The position numbers and the translations under genes are program-made. Shown piece after piece: positions 1 through 7,638 of a stretch of DNA of 16,776 nt (the first letter of the stretch is position 1; each line of letters starts with the position of its first letter). The notes beneath the pieces were generated by a model. It had not been told where the DNA came from. It worked only from the letters and a program-made list of their open reading frames with translations, and did no database searches. Origin of the DNA: Salinibacterium sp. (lineage in GTDB: Bacteria > Actinomycetota > Actinomycetes > Actinomycetales > Microbacteriaceae); contig SCSV01000164.1 in NCBI GenBank assembly GCA_004297555.1, forward strand, positions 1 through 16,776, given 5' to 3'.

Positions 1-2
1 CC

Positions 3-914
3 CACGTGACCATCCGATCATTCGGGCCACTGCGCGTCGCAGCCCGCCAGGCCAGCATCGTCTACCCGGGTGCAATCACGGTGCTTCCTCCGTTCAATTC
101 GCGCAAGCATCTGCCGTCGCGACTGGCGCGGCTGCGAGAACTAGATGGCTCGGCGAGCGTTCTCGTGCGCGGCCCCGGCACCGAGTTCGACAGCTTGCGC
201 GACTATGTGCGCGGCGATGACGTGCGATCAATCGACTGGCGTGCAACGGCAAGGCGAAGCGACCTCGTGGTGCGCACCTGGCGCCCGGAGCGGGATCGCC
301 GTGTGGTAATCGTCATCGATAGTGCTCGCACGTCGGCCGCCCGCATTGACAACGAACCCCGCATCGATACGGCCTTCGAGTCGGCGCTCCTCTTGGCGGC
401 CCTCGCTTCGGCTGCGGGCGACCGCGTCGATCTGGTGATCTACGACCGCCGCGTTCGCGCACGCGTGCAAGGTGCGAAGGGCGCCGAGCTGCTCTCGCGG
501 ATGGTGTCGAGCATGGCACCCATCGCGCCGGAATTGATCGAGATGGACTGGGCCGCTCTGCCGAGTCTTGTGCGCTCGGTCACTGCGCATCCGGCGCTCG
601 TCGTGCTGCTTACCGCCATCGACGCACCCGGGGCTTCTCGCGGCCTGCTTTCGGTGCTGCCGCAGCTCACGCGCAAGCACACGGTGGTGGTCGCATCCGT
701 CGCTGATCCGAGTGTGGTGGATGCCACGCTCGACCGCACGAAGCGCGAGAGCGTCTATCGCGCCGCGGCGGCAGAGCGGGCCCTTCTCGACCGCGAGCGA
801 GTGGCGGCCGCCATCCGCCAACTCGGCGGGGAAGTTGTCACGGGCGAGCCACAGAAACTCCCGCCGGCTCTCGCCGATCAGTACATCGCGCTGAAAGCCG
901 CCGGGCGACTTTAG
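3..914 (+). CDS. DUF58 domain protein, 5' end outside window
   Basis: The reading frame is open from the first bases, so this is the C-terminal part (about 300 residues) of a protein that in this family is normally 400 or more. A GTG lies at position 6, but the missing N-terminal membrane segments make it an unlikely true start. The DUF58 hallmark is clear around residues 55-95: GPGTEFDSLRDYVRGDD, then R-x-I-D-W and an R-T-W-R-P-E block. A von Willebrand A-like fold follows, starting with a VIVIDSARTS strand. DUF58 proteins usually sit beside a MoxR AAA+ ATPase and are thought to act with it at the membrane as a chaperone-like module. Their reaction is unknown. The gene runs tail-to-tail into the SpoIIM-like gene with a 4-bp overlap. 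The family call is firm; the role is inferred. Confidence 0.9.
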   Translation, partial: HVTIRSFGPLRVAARQASIVYPGAITVLPPFNSRKHLPSRLARLRELDGSASVLVRGPGTEFDSLRDYVRGDDVRSIDWRATARRSDLVVRTWRPERDRRVVIVIDSARTSAARIDNEPRIDTAFESALLLAALASAAGDRVDLVIYDRRVRARVQGAKGAELLSRMVSSMAPIAPELIEMDWAALPSLVRSVTAHPALVVLLTAIDAPGASRGLLSVLPQLTRKHTVVVASVADPSVVDATLDRTKRESVYRAAAAERALLDRERVAAAIRQLGGEVVTGEPQKLPPALADQYIALKAAGRL

Positions 915-1906
915 CCCGCAGCGAGTTGCCGTGCGCCGGCCTCGAACTCTTCGAGGTCGCCAGTCTCCCCCGCGCGCGCGGCGCGTCCGCCGATCACCCA
1001 CTGGTAGACGAGCACGATCGTCAGAGCCACCGTGCCGATGCCGATCTTGATCGGCCAGGGCCAGGGTTGCCGGGTGACGAATCCCTCGATCATGCCCGAC
1101 ATGAACAAGGTGATGGTCACGCCGACAGCGATTGTGAAGAGGGCGCGCCCCTCTTCGGCGAGCGCCGCGACGCGCGTGCGCGGACCGGGTGCGATCCAGG
1201 CCCAGAAGATGCGCATTCCCGCCGCGCCCGCCATGAAGACGGAGTAGAGCTCGAGCTGCCCATGCGGTGCGATGTACAAGAAGAAAATGTCGAGGTGGTG
1301 GTACTCGCCCATGATCGCGCCCATGTAGCCGATGTTCTGGGCGTTGGTCAGCAGCAAGTACGGCACTGCCAGCCCGATAATGCCGAGGGCGATGCACATC
1401 GCTGAAAGGAATGCGTTATGTGTCCAGACCTCGCTGGTGAAGGACGTTCCCGAGTAATTGGAGTAGTAATCGACAAAATCATGTTCAGCGATGTGCTTGC
1501 GGAAGTCGGCGTCACCGAAATTCGCCAGAACTGCCGGATGCTCCGAAGCCCACCAACCGAAGATCAGCGTGGGGATAACTGTGGCCAGAGCGATCGCGAG
1601 GGTCAGCCAACGAATCCGGTACATGGCCGCCGGCAGTTGCGCTCCGAAGAAGCGCGGCAACTGGCTGAGCACATTCGCTGACGTGCCGGTGAAACGCAGC
1701 CGCGAGCGACTCAACCAGAGGGAAAGCCGTTCGCCCTGAGCGGTCGTGCCGACAGTCGACTTGATCGCCGACAGCTGGCTCGCGCCCGACTGATAGCGGT
1801 CGATGAGTTCATCGGATTCGGCCCCGGTGATTTGCCGCTTCGATGACAACTGGGCAAGCCGATCCCATTCTTCGCGATGCGCGGCGGAATAGGCGTCGAG
1901 GTCCAT
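911..1906 (-). CDS. SpoIIM/DUF95-family membrane protein
   Basis: An integral membrane protein of 331 residues when started at the ATG at 1906, which gives MDLDAYSAAHREEWDRL, the typical N-terminus of actinobacterial members. Longer starts in the same frame would run deep into the divergent RDD gene; an ATG at 1924 is possible. The first 95 residues are a soluble helical region. Hydrophobic segments follow at about 97-119, 165-190, 205-235, 254-275 and 285-305. The family motif PHGQLEL (214-220) followed by AGAAG (226-230) is present. Despite the sporulation name, non-sporulating actinobacteria carry this gene beside DUF58 and RDD genes, where its function is unknown. It lies head-to-head with RDD (16 bp between starts) and overlaps the DUF58 stop by 4 bp. 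No strong Shine-Dalgarno sequence precedes the start. Confidence 0.88.
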   Translation of the reverse strand: MDLDAYSAAHREEWDRLAQLSSKRQITGAESDELIDRYQSGASQLSAIKSTVGTTAQGERLSLWLSRSRLRFTGTSANVLSQLPRFFGAQLPAAMYRIRWLTLAIALATVIPTLIFGWWASEHPAVLANFGDADFRKHIAEHDFVDYYSNYSGTSFTSEVWTHNAFLSAMCIALGIIGLAVPYLLLTNAQNIGYMGAIMGEYHHLDIFFLYIAPHGQLELYSVFMAGAAGMRIFWAWIAPGPRTRVAALAEEGRALFTIAVGVTITLFMSGMIEGFVTRQPWPWPIKIGIGTVALTIVLVYQWVIGGRAARAGETGDLEEFEAGARQLAAG

Positions 1907-1910
1907 CTGC

Positions 1911-1916
1911 TTAAAT
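1911..1916 (+). promoter_or_regulatory. Candidate -10 element for a leaderless RDD transcript
   Basis: TTAAAT lies 6 nt before the ATG of the RDD gene at 1923, the spacing expected if transcription begins at the start codon. No Shine-Dalgarno sequence is visible before this ATG. The gap to the divergent gene is only 16 bp, so both promoters must overlap the opposite coding region or this hexamer. No clear -35 was seen. Confidence 0.4.
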
Positions 1917-1922
1917 GATGGC

Positions 1923-2777
1923 ATGCCCCCGACGTCGAACATTCCCGTACCGGAGTACGAGGTCGATGAGGACGAACTCATCACCGGTGAGGCGGTAGCT
2001 CTCGACTTGCGCCCGGCGAGTTTCATTCTGCGGGCTGCCGGCGCATTGATTGACGGAATCGTCTACATCGCGTTCTTCCTCGGCGTGATGATGGTCGTCA
2101 GTGCGAGCTTGTTAGGCGAGACCGATGACGCGCTCACGGCCGCCATCACCCTGTCGCTGATCGTGCTCTGCTTCGTCGGTGTACCGCTCACTGTCGAAAC
2201 GCTCACGCACGGTCGATCCGTCGGAAAGCTCGCGGTCGGGGCGCGTATCGTTCGTGACGACGGAGGTGCAATCGGCTTTCGCCATGCGTTGATCCGCGCA
2301 CTCACAGGGTTCCTCGAGCTCTACGGAACCTTCGGTGGTGTCGCAGCACTCGTCGCCTTGTTCAACGGCCGCACGAAGCGGCTCGGCGACCTCGTCGCCG
2401 GCACTTACAGCCAGAACGAACGAGTGACCTACTATCCCAAGCCAGTGTTCGGCGTGCCCGCCTCCCTCATCGAATGGGCGCAAACAGCCGACGTCGCCCG
2501 CATGCCAGATCCGCTGGCGCGACGCGTCTCGACGTTCTTGAACCAAGCATCCGAACTCACTCCGGATACCCGTAACCGGCTAAGCAGGTCACTGGCCGAC
2601 CAGGTCTCGGTCTACGTCTCGCCGGTTCCGGCAACCAACGCGGAGCTGTTTCTCGCCGCGGTGACTGCGATTCGGCGTGACCGTGAATACGCGGCGCTGC
2701 GTCTAGAAAGGGCAAACCTCGCGCGGCTCGCGCCGGCTCTCGACGGGATGCCCCGGGGATTTCCCGATCGCGGCTGA
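1923..2777 (+). CDS. RDD family membrane protein with C-terminal extension
   Basis: A 284-residue membrane protein. The RDD domain covers about residues 28-165. It includes the arginine/aspartate signature LRAAGALID (R37, D44), membrane segments near 42-65, 70-92 and 130-147, the GRSVGKLAVGARIV stretch (97-110) and the closing RLGDLVAGT (153-161, D156). A hydrophilic tail of about 115 residues (170-284) follows and has no domain I recognise. RDD proteins have been linked to transport, but their substrates are mostly unknown. The acidic N-terminus followed by GEAVALDLRPASF matches the usual start of actinobacterial RDD proteins beside SpoIIM-like genes, which supports the ATG at 1923. The stop is 3 bp from the convergent ahcY stop. 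Transport function is not shown here. Confidence 0.88.
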   Translation: MPPTSNIPVPEYEVDEDELITGEAVALDLRPASFILRAAGALIDGIVYIAFFLGVMMVVSASLLGETDDALTAAITLSLIVLCFVGVPLTVETLTHGRSVGKLAVGARIVRDDGGAIGFRHALIRALTGFLELYGTFGGVAALVALFNGRTKRLGDLVAGTYSQNERVTYYPKPVFGVPASLIEWAQTADVARMPDPLARRVSTFLNQASELTPDTRNRLSRSLADQVSVYVSPVPATNAELFLAAVTAIRRDREYAALRLERANLARLAPALDGMPRGFPDRG

Positions 2778-2780
2778 GTC

Positions 2781-4241
2781 TCAGTACCGGTAGTGGTCGA
2801 CTTTGTAGGGGCCATCGACATCGACGCCGATATAGGCAGCTTGCTCGGCGGTCAGGGTGGTCAGTTGAACACCGAGCGCGTCGAGGTGCAATCGGGCCAC
2901 CTTCTCGTCGAGCCGCTTGGGCAGAACGTGCACCGCCGTGTCGTACTCGGCCCCATTCGTCCACAATTCGAGCTGCGCGAGCACCTGGTTCGAGAACGAG
3001 TTGCTCATCACGAATGACGGATGCCCGGTGGCATTGCCCAGGTTCATCAGTCGGCCCTCAGAAAGCACGAGAACGCTGCGGCCATTCGGCAGGCGCCACT
3101 CGTGCACTTGGGGCTTGATCTCGACCTTCTGTGCGCCTTCGAGTCGCTCGAGCCCCGCGACATCGATCTCGTTGTCGAAGTGCCCGACGTTCGCGACGAT
3201 CGCGAGGTGCTTCATGCCGCGCAGATGGTCGACCGTGATCACGTTGGCGTTGCCGGTGCACGTGACAAAAATGTCCACCTCACCGACCACGTGCTCGATT
3301 TTGGTCACTTGGAAGCCGTCCATTGCCGCTTGCAGGGCACAAATCGGGTCAATCTCGCTCACGATCACGCGAGCACCCTGCCCACGCAGGGCTTCCGCGG
3401 CGCCCTTGCCGACATCCCCGTACCCGGCGACGAAGGCGACCTTGCCGCCGATGAGTACGTCGGTCGCCCGGTTGAGGCCATCGGGGAGCGAGTGACGAAT
3501 GCCGTACTTATTGTCGAACTTCGACTTGGTCACCGAATCGTTGACGTTGATTGCCGGGAACAGCAGATTTCCCGCCGCCGACAACTCGTAGAGCCGGTGC
3601 ACGCCGGTCGTGGTCTCCTCAGTGACGCCCTTGATCTCGGCGGCGATACGAGTCCATCGATCAGGACTTGCCGCCAGCGAGGTTCGAAGCAGCTCCAGGA
3701 CGACATTCCACTCGTGGCTCGCCGCGGGGTCTGCCGCTGGCACCGCCTTCGCGAGTTCGAACTCGCGGCCTTTGTGCACCAGCAGGGTGGCATCGCCACC
3801 GTCATCCAGAATCATGTTGGGGCCGAGCGCACCTTCGGCACTCCAGTCGAAGATCTGCTCGGTGCACCACCAGTACTCCTCGAGCGACTCGCCCTTCCAC
3901 GCGAAGACTGGTACGCCCGCCGGTGACTCGACGGTGCCCCGTGGACCGACCGCGATGGCGGCCGCGGCGTCATCCTGAGTCGAGAAGATGTTGCAGCTCG
4001 CCCAGCGAACCCGGGCGCCGAGCGCAACGAGGGTCTCGATCAGCACTGCTGTCTGCACAGTCATGTGCAAGGAGCCGGCAATGCGCGCACCGGTCAGCGG
4101 CTTGGCGGCGCCGAACTCCTCGCGCAGGGCCATGAGTCCCGGCATTTCGTGCTCGGCCAGGCGAATCTGGTGACGGCCCGCCTCGGCGAGCCCGAGGTCG
4201 GCAACTTTGAACGGAACGGATGTGGCGCTGGTTGCGGGCAT
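2781..4241 (-). CDS. ahcY: S-adenosylhomocysteinase
   Basis: Cytosolic NAD-dependent enzyme that reversibly splits S-adenosylhomocysteine into adenosine and homocysteine, relieving product inhibition of methyltransferases and returning homocysteine to the methionine cycle. The ATG at 4241 gives 486 residues, close to the longer actinobacterial form (mycobacterial SahH is about 495) that carries an insertion relative to the roughly 430-residue animal enzymes. Visible motifs are HMTVQTAVLIETL (59-71), ASCNIFSTQDDAAAA (81-95), DDGGDAT (146-152), NVNDSVTKSKFDNKYG (232-247), the Rossmann loop GYGDVG (273-278) and the conserved C-terminal KVDHYRY. A GGGAG Shine-Dalgarno sequence lies about 9 nt before this ATG. 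The frame runs further upstream to 4502, but that would overlap the divergent cupin gene and is not supported. Confidence 0.97.
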   Translation of the reverse strand: MPATSATSVPFKVADLGLAEAGRHQIRLAEHEMPGLMALREEFGAAKPLTGARIAGSLHMTVQTAVLIETLVALGARVRWASCNIFSTQDDAAAAIAVGPRGTVESPAGVPVFAWKGESLEEYWWCTEQIFDWSAEGALGPNMILDDGGDATLLVHKGREFELAKAVPAADPAASHEWNVVLELLRTSLAASPDRWTRIAAEIKGVTEETTTGVHRLYELSAAGNLLFPAINVNDSVTKSKFDNKYGIRHSLPDGLNRATDVLIGGKVAFVAGYGDVGKGAAEALRGQGARVIVSEIDPICALQAAMDGFQVTKIEHVVGEVDIFVTCTGNANVITVDHLRGMKHLAIVANVGHFDNEIDVAGLERLEGAQKVEIKPQVHEWRLPNGRSVLVLSEGRLMNLGNATGHPSFVMSNSFSNQVLAQLELWTNGAEYDTAVHVLPKRLDEKVARLHLDALGVQLTTLTAEQAAYIGVDVDGPYKVDHYRY

Positions 4242-4264
4242 GCGCCAATTCTCCCATTGCCGGG

Positions 4265-4281
4265 ATGCACGAAGAGTGCAT
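4265..4281. promoter_or_regulatory. Inverted repeat between ahcY and the cupin gene
   Basis: ATGCAC, a 5-nt spacer GAAGA, then GTGCAT: perfect 6-bp arms in the 73-bp gap between two divergent genes. The dyad is about 24-40 bp upstream of the ahcY start and 34-50 bp upstream of the cupin start, where a regulator could affect either promoter. No known operator was matched. Confidence 0.35.
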
Positions 4282-4293
4282 GCTCTCACGACT

Positions 4294-4321
4294 GGGGCAT
4301 GGAAGGATACTCCCATGCCCC
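4294..4321 (+). promoter_or_regulatory. Hairpin enclosing the cupin ribosome site and start codon
   Basis: GGGGCATGG (4294-4302) and CCATGCCCC (4313-4321) are perfect 9-bp complementary arms separated by a 10-nt loop. The loop holds the AAGGA Shine-Dalgarno sequence (4303-4307), and the ATG at 4315 lies within the 3' arm. If the transcript begins upstream of 4294, this stem would hide the start codon while showing the ribosome site in the loop. It could instead be a DNA-level operator. Confidence 0.5.
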
Positions 4322-4854
4322 CTGTGAAACCCGACCTCGGCGAGCGCGACGTCGCCACTGTTACCCCCGCCGGCGAGTCCGTGCTCAAGACCATCGATGG
4401 TGTGGAGACCAGGTCTCCGGTCATCCATGTCGACCATCGCGGAGCGCTCTTCGAGGTGTACAACGGCGATCCGGACGAATGGCGCGAGCCCGTCGTGTAC
4501 ATCTACCAAACCTCGGTGTTCCCAGGTCAGCTCAAGGGCTGGGCATGCCACGAGAAGAAGATCGACAGGTACACGATCAGTTCGGGCGAACTGCTCGTGC
4601 TGTTGTACGACGCGCGCGCCGACTCTCCGACCAACGGAGTCTTGCAGCGAGTCGGTCTGAGTGCTCGGGCGGTCACCCAACTCCGGATTCCCGTCGGCGT
4701 GTGGCACCTGATCATCAACCTCGGTGACGTTGAGGCGCAACTCGTCAACCTGCCTACTGAGCGCTACCAGCACGACAAGCCCGACCGCATCCTGCTGCCC
4801 TGGGACACCACCGAGATCCCGGTGGATGTGCGCAGCTATCTGCGCAAGTTTTGA
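4315..4854 (+). CDS. dTDP-4-dehydrorhamnose 3,5-epimerase-like (RmlC-like) cupin
   Basis: A 179-residue single-domain cupin. Its layout fits the RmlC-like group usually annotated as dTDP-4-dehydrorhamnose 3,5-epimerase family: HVDHRGALFEVYN near 38-50, WACHEKKIDRYTISSGE (76-92), LLYDAR (96-101), IPVGVWHLIINLG (125-137) and a Y-x-H-x-x-PDRI block (151-159). Canonical RmlC has RGLHxQ and AHG catalytic motifs. Here those positions read GWACHEKK and GVWH, so this is a divergent member and may act on another keto-deoxy sugar nucleotide, or act as an isomerase. The ATG at 4315 is set by AAGGA 7 nt upstream; a longer in-frame start at 4207 would overlap ahcY. The glycosyltransferase starts 3 nt after its stop. 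rmlA, rmlB and rmlD are not in the window. Confidence 0.8.
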   Translation: MPPVKPDLGERDVATVTPAGESVLKTIDGVETRSPVIHVDHRGALFEVYNGDPDEWREPVVYIYQTSVFPGQLKGWACHEKKIDRYTISSGELLVLLYDARADSPTNGVLQRVGLSARAVTQLRIPVGVWHLIINLGDVEAQLVNLPTERYQHDKPDRILLPWDTTEIPVDVRSYLRKF

Positions 4855-4857
4855 TCC

Positions 4858-5964
4858 GTGGGTGAGACCCGCACAGGCGTCGTCGCAGTCGTTCCGACGA
4901 TGGGCGGCGATATCGCTCGATTGACAGCGTGCATCGGATCGCTGAAGTCGAGTCTCTTCGAACTCGATATCGTCTGCGTTGTCAACAGCTCCACCATCGA
5001 CCCCGCTGAGTTGTCTGGTCTCGGCGTCCGGGTCGAGATTGCGGGCGTCAACCTCGGGTGGGCCGGTGGCATGATCTTCGGTGCTGAGGTGACAGATGCG
5101 CCCCTAATCTGGTTCGTGCAAGATGACATGACTGTGCGGCCTGAGACCCTGGGCGAACTGGTTTCAGCACTTGATGCTGACCCCTCGCTCGGAATGGTCG
5201 GCCCTCTTTCGGTCGGCGAGGACGGACAAGTCCCCGCCGGATCGAGCGGCGGCCTGATCTCCGACGATGGCAAAGTAATCTCGTGGTCGTGGTACCCGGT
5301 GGAACCCTGCTCTCCCGAGGACCCGGAGGCGGCACCCCCGCTGAGCTACCTCCCGAACCGAGGGACTTTGGTACGTCGAAGCGCCTTCGAGAAATGCGGT
5401 GGCACTGACCCGCGACTCTATCCGGCCCAATATGTGGACGTCGACTTGAGCATGCGCATGCGCGCGAACGGATTCACATTTGCGCTCGTACCGCGAGCGC
5501 TCATTTCTCATTCAGGTAGCGGCTCGACACCTCGAGCGTTTGTGGAGTTTCTGCACTCGCGCAACCTGCAACGCTTCATGATGTCGTGGTTTCCTGGCAG
5601 GCCGACGCCTGACGAACTCTACTTCCCTGTGTACGAGACAAGGCCGGACCCGGTTGCACGACCACCCCATGGATTGCACCCACGGGTCTCCGACTCGCTG
5701 GCGCTCGCCGTGCTGCAATCGGCAAGTGACAGCCTCACCCACCTGGCGCGGGTCTTCACTGCCACGCACATTCCCATCGCGCGGGAACGAGATCGCCTCG
5801 TCGGGGAACTCGAGGCGGCGAATCAGAGAACCGCCGCGCAGGCGATTCGCGTGGCCGAACTCGAAGCAGCCCATGCCGAGTTGCGGCGCTCAACATCGTG
5901 GCGCCTCACCGGGCCGTTGCGTCGAATCTCGCGACTCGCCGCGCGCGCTCTCAGGCGCGGATGA
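4858..5964 (+). CDS. Family 2 glycosyltransferase with C-terminal coiled coil
   Basis: A 368-residue GT-A fold transferase, GTG start, separated from the cupin stop by 3 nt and so probably translationally coupled. Motifs: an N-terminal VVAVVPTMGG strand, VNLGWAGG (64-71), typical of rhamnosyl/galactofuranosyl-type GT2 enzymes such as WbbL-like proteins, the metal-binding equivalent QDDM (88-91), and DVDLSMRMRANGF (194-206) with the acceptor-site acidic residues. Residues about 308-345 are a charged heptad-like helix, followed by a basic SWRLTGPLRR tail (347-356). That ending is frequent in bacterial polysaccharide glycosyltransferases and may dock the enzyme on the membrane or a partner. It probably adds one sugar to an envelope polysaccharide; donor and acceptor cannot be read from sequence. 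The stop overlaps the convergent phosphohexomutase end by 14 bp. Confidence 0.88.
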   Translation: MGETRTGVVAVVPTMGGDIARLTACIGSLKSSLFELDIVCVVNSSTIDPAELSGLGVRVEIAGVNLGWAGGMIFGAEVTDAPLIWFVQDDMTVRPETLGELVSALDADPSLGMVGPLSVGEDGQVPAGSSGGLISDDGKVISWSWYPVEPCSPEDPEAAPPLSYLPNRGTLVRRSAFEKCGGTDPRLYPAQYVDVDLSMRMRANGFTFALVPRALISHSGSGSTPRAFVEFLHSRNLQRFMMSWFPGRPTPDELYFPVYETRPDPVARPPHGLHPRVSDSLALAVLQSASDSLTHLARVFTATHIPIARERDRLVGELEAANQRTAAQAIRVAELEAAHAELRRSTSWRLTGPLRRISRLAARALRRG

Positions 5965-7375
5965 TCGCCAGCGCGAGATCGCGCACGCGCTGCATCTCCG
6001 CGGGCGTTTGCGCTTCCACGTTGAGGCGCAGCAAGGGCTCGGTGTTCGATGGCCTCACGTTGAACCACCAGAACGGCTGATTCTCGACCGCCCGACCTGC
6101 CACGGTAAGACCGTCGAGCTCGTCGAATTCGGCGGCCTCCGAGAACGCCTCGACCAGCCGCCCGTAGGCCGCGGGAACGTCGGCAACGGTCGAGTTGATC
6201 TCCCCGCTGATCGCGTAGGGGGTATACCGCGCAGAGAGACCGGAGAGCGGGCCCGGCTGCGAGCCGAACTCGGCGAGGAGGTGCATGGCGGCGAGCATCC
6301 CGTTGTCTGCTCCCCAGAAATCGCGGAAGTAATAGTGCGCCGAGTGTTCGCCTCCGAAAATCGCTCCCGTCGCTGCCATCTCGTCTTTGATAAGTGAATG
6401 GCCCACCCGGGTGCGTACTGCTCGTGCCCCCACCGATTCGATGGTCTCGTGCACAATGCGTGAGGTGATCAGATTGTGCAGCACCACGATCTCCCCCTCG
6501 GGCTGAGCGGCTCGCACGCGCTGAATCTCTCGCAGTGCCACGATCGCAGCGACTGCGCTCGGGTTGACCGCGTTGCCCATCTCGTCGACAACAAAGCAGC
6601 GATCCGCGTCGCCATCGAAGGCGAGCCCCAGGTCGGCGCCGGCCTCAAGGACGGCTTTCTGCAGATCGACGATGTTGGCCGGTTCGAGTGGGTTGGCTTC
6701 GTGGTTGGGGAACGTGCCATCGAGTTCGAAGTACATCGGGATGATCTCGATCGGCAGTTCGGGCAGGCCGGCGGCCGTGCCCAGAACGGCGGGCACGGTC
6801 ATCCCGCCCATGCCGTTACCGGCGTCGACAACGATGCGCAGCGGGCGAATCGCAGTGAGGTCGACGAGTGAGCGCAAGTAGGCGGCATAGTCGGCGAGCA
6901 CATCGACGTCGCGGAACGAGCCCGGGGAGTCAGATTGCGGGATGCCCTCGGCCAAGTACTCAGTGGCCCGGTCACGAATGCTGCGCAGCCCGGTGTCGAA
7001 ACTGATGCCCTGCGCTCCAGCGCGGCTGAACTTGATGCCGTTATAGGTGGCGGGATTGTGGCTCGCGGTGAACATGGCGGCCGGGGCGTTGAGCGAACCG
7101 GAGGCGAAATACGTTTCATCGGTCGAGCAGAGGCCAATCGAGACGACGTTGGCCCCGCGAGCGCGGGCTCCCTCGGCGAAAGCGGCGGCGAAGCCGGGTG
7201 AGGAATCGCGCATATCGTGACCGACGATGACATCCTGGCCTGCCGCTTCGACCTCATCGACAAACGCGGCAGCAAGGGCCGTGACCACTTCGGCGGTGAG
7301 TTGAGTGCCGACTAGGCCTCTGACGTCGTATGCCTTAACGAAGGGTGACAGGTCGATTTGGCTACGAGTACTCAT
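5951..7375 (-). CDS. manB: Phosphomannomutase/phosphoglucomutase
   Basis: Cytosolic phosphohexomutase of 474 residues that converts mannose-6-P to mannose-1-P and/or glucose-6-P to glucose-1-P, the entry to GDP-mannose and UDP-glucose synthesis. All four family loops are present: the phosphoserine loop TASHNP (103-108, S105), the magnesium loop DGDADR (254-259), the sugar-specificity loop GGEHS (341-345) and the phosphate-binding loop RPSNTEP (441-447). KAYDVRG (14-20) marks the N-terminus. The start overlaps the end of the DUF3499 gene by 14 bp, so the two are probably co-transcribed and coupled; no strong Shine-Dalgarno sequence is seen. The pairing with DUF3499, zincin-like and whiB genes matches the M. 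tuberculosis Rv3257c region. The mannose versus glucose preference is not fixed by sequence alone. Confidence 0.94.
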   Translation of the reverse strand: MSTRSQIDLSPFVKAYDVRGLVGTQLTAEVVTALAAAFVDEVEAAGQDVIVGHDMRDSSPGFAAAFAEGARARGANVVSIGLCSTDETYFASGSLNAPAAMFTASHNPATYNGIKFSRAGAQGISFDTGLRSIRDRATEYLAEGIPQSDSPGSFRDVDVLADYAAYLRSLVDLTAIRPLRIVVDAGNGMGGMTVPAVLGTAAGLPELPIEIIPMYFELDGTFPNHEANPLEPANIVDLQKAVLEAGADLGLAFDGDADRCFVVDEMGNAVNPSAVAAIVALREIQRVRAAQPEGEIVVLHNLITSRIVHETIESVGARAVRTRVGHSLIKDEMAATGAIFGGEHSAHYYFRDFWGADNGMLAAMHLLAEFGSQPGPLSGLSARYTPYAISGEINSTVADVPAAYGRLVEAFSEAAEFDELDGLTVAGRAVENQPFWWFNVRPSNTEPLLRLNVEAQTPAEMQRVRDLALAIIRA

Positions 7376-7577
7376 ACCCTAAAACTACATGGCGCACGAC
7401 CTGCCACCCGCGCGGAACGGAGAGGCGGTCGGCGTGACGCTCGCACAGATCGTAGCTGTGCGGCTCCGCATGCTGGCTCAGCGGCCCGAGCACCGCCATG
7501 GAATCGGCGTAAACGAACGTGAGCGTATCGGTGGCCTCCTGGTTACAGGCCACCTTGCTGCACGGTCGAGGGCTCAT
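7362..7577 (-). CDS. DUF3499 family small protein
   Basis: A 71-residue protein of unknown function. The start at 7577 gives MSPRPCSKVAC, and the body has the family pattern TLTFVYADSMAVLGPL, HAEPHSYDLCERHADRLSVPRGW. C6, C11, C45 and H48 are arranged as two pairs (C-x4-C and C-x2-H), which suggests a small metal-binding or zinc-ribbon-like fold. Longer in-frame starts reach 7886 but would run through the divergent gene. The hexamer TATGCT ends 7 nt before this ATG, fitting a leaderless transcript. The gene lies upstream of the phosphohexomutase and overlaps it by 14 bp, and faces a zincin-like gene, as in Rv3257c-Rv3259. A metal site is my inference. Confidence 0.88.
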   Translation of the reverse strand: MSPRPCSKVACNQEATDTLTFVYADSMAVLGPLSQHAEPHSYDLCERHADRLSVPRGWQVVRHVVLGYEYS

Positions 7578-7584
7578 CGGGGAA

Positions 7585-7590
7585 AGCATA
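7585..7590 (-). promoter_or_regulatory. Candidate -10 for leaderless DUF3499 transcript
   Basis: On the minus strand TATGCT is followed by 7 nt and then the ATG at 7577. No Shine-Dalgarno sequence precedes that ATG, so a leaderless transcript is the simplest reading. The -35 region is weak. Confidence 0.4.
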
Positions 7591-7625
7591 CGACTCGGTC
7601 CAGTATCGACCGCAAGCCTCGCCGG

Positions 7626-7631
7626 TAGAAT
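7626..7631 (+). promoter_or_regulatory. Candidate -10 for leaderless zincin-like transcript
   Basis: TAGAAT (5 of 6 to the TATAAT consensus) is followed by 7 nt and then the GTG at 7639. This favours the GTG over the ATG at 7630, which would lie inside the promoter hexamer. No convincing -35 was found. Confidence 0.5.
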
Positions 7632-7638
7632 GGGCAGC

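Noticed and set aside
228..1397. Open frame of 389 codons on the minus strand across DUF58 and SpoIIM-like genes
   Set aside because: Arg/His-rich translation without domain features, out of frame with the well-supported SpoIIM-like gene.
3021..3926. Plus-strand frame of 301 codons within ahcY
   Set aside because: Antisense to a highly conserved enzyme and without recognisable motifs.
4242..4502. Extension of ahcY to an upstream start at 4502
   Set aside because: It would overlap the divergent cupin gene; the ATG at 4241 has a good ribosome site and the family-length N-terminus.
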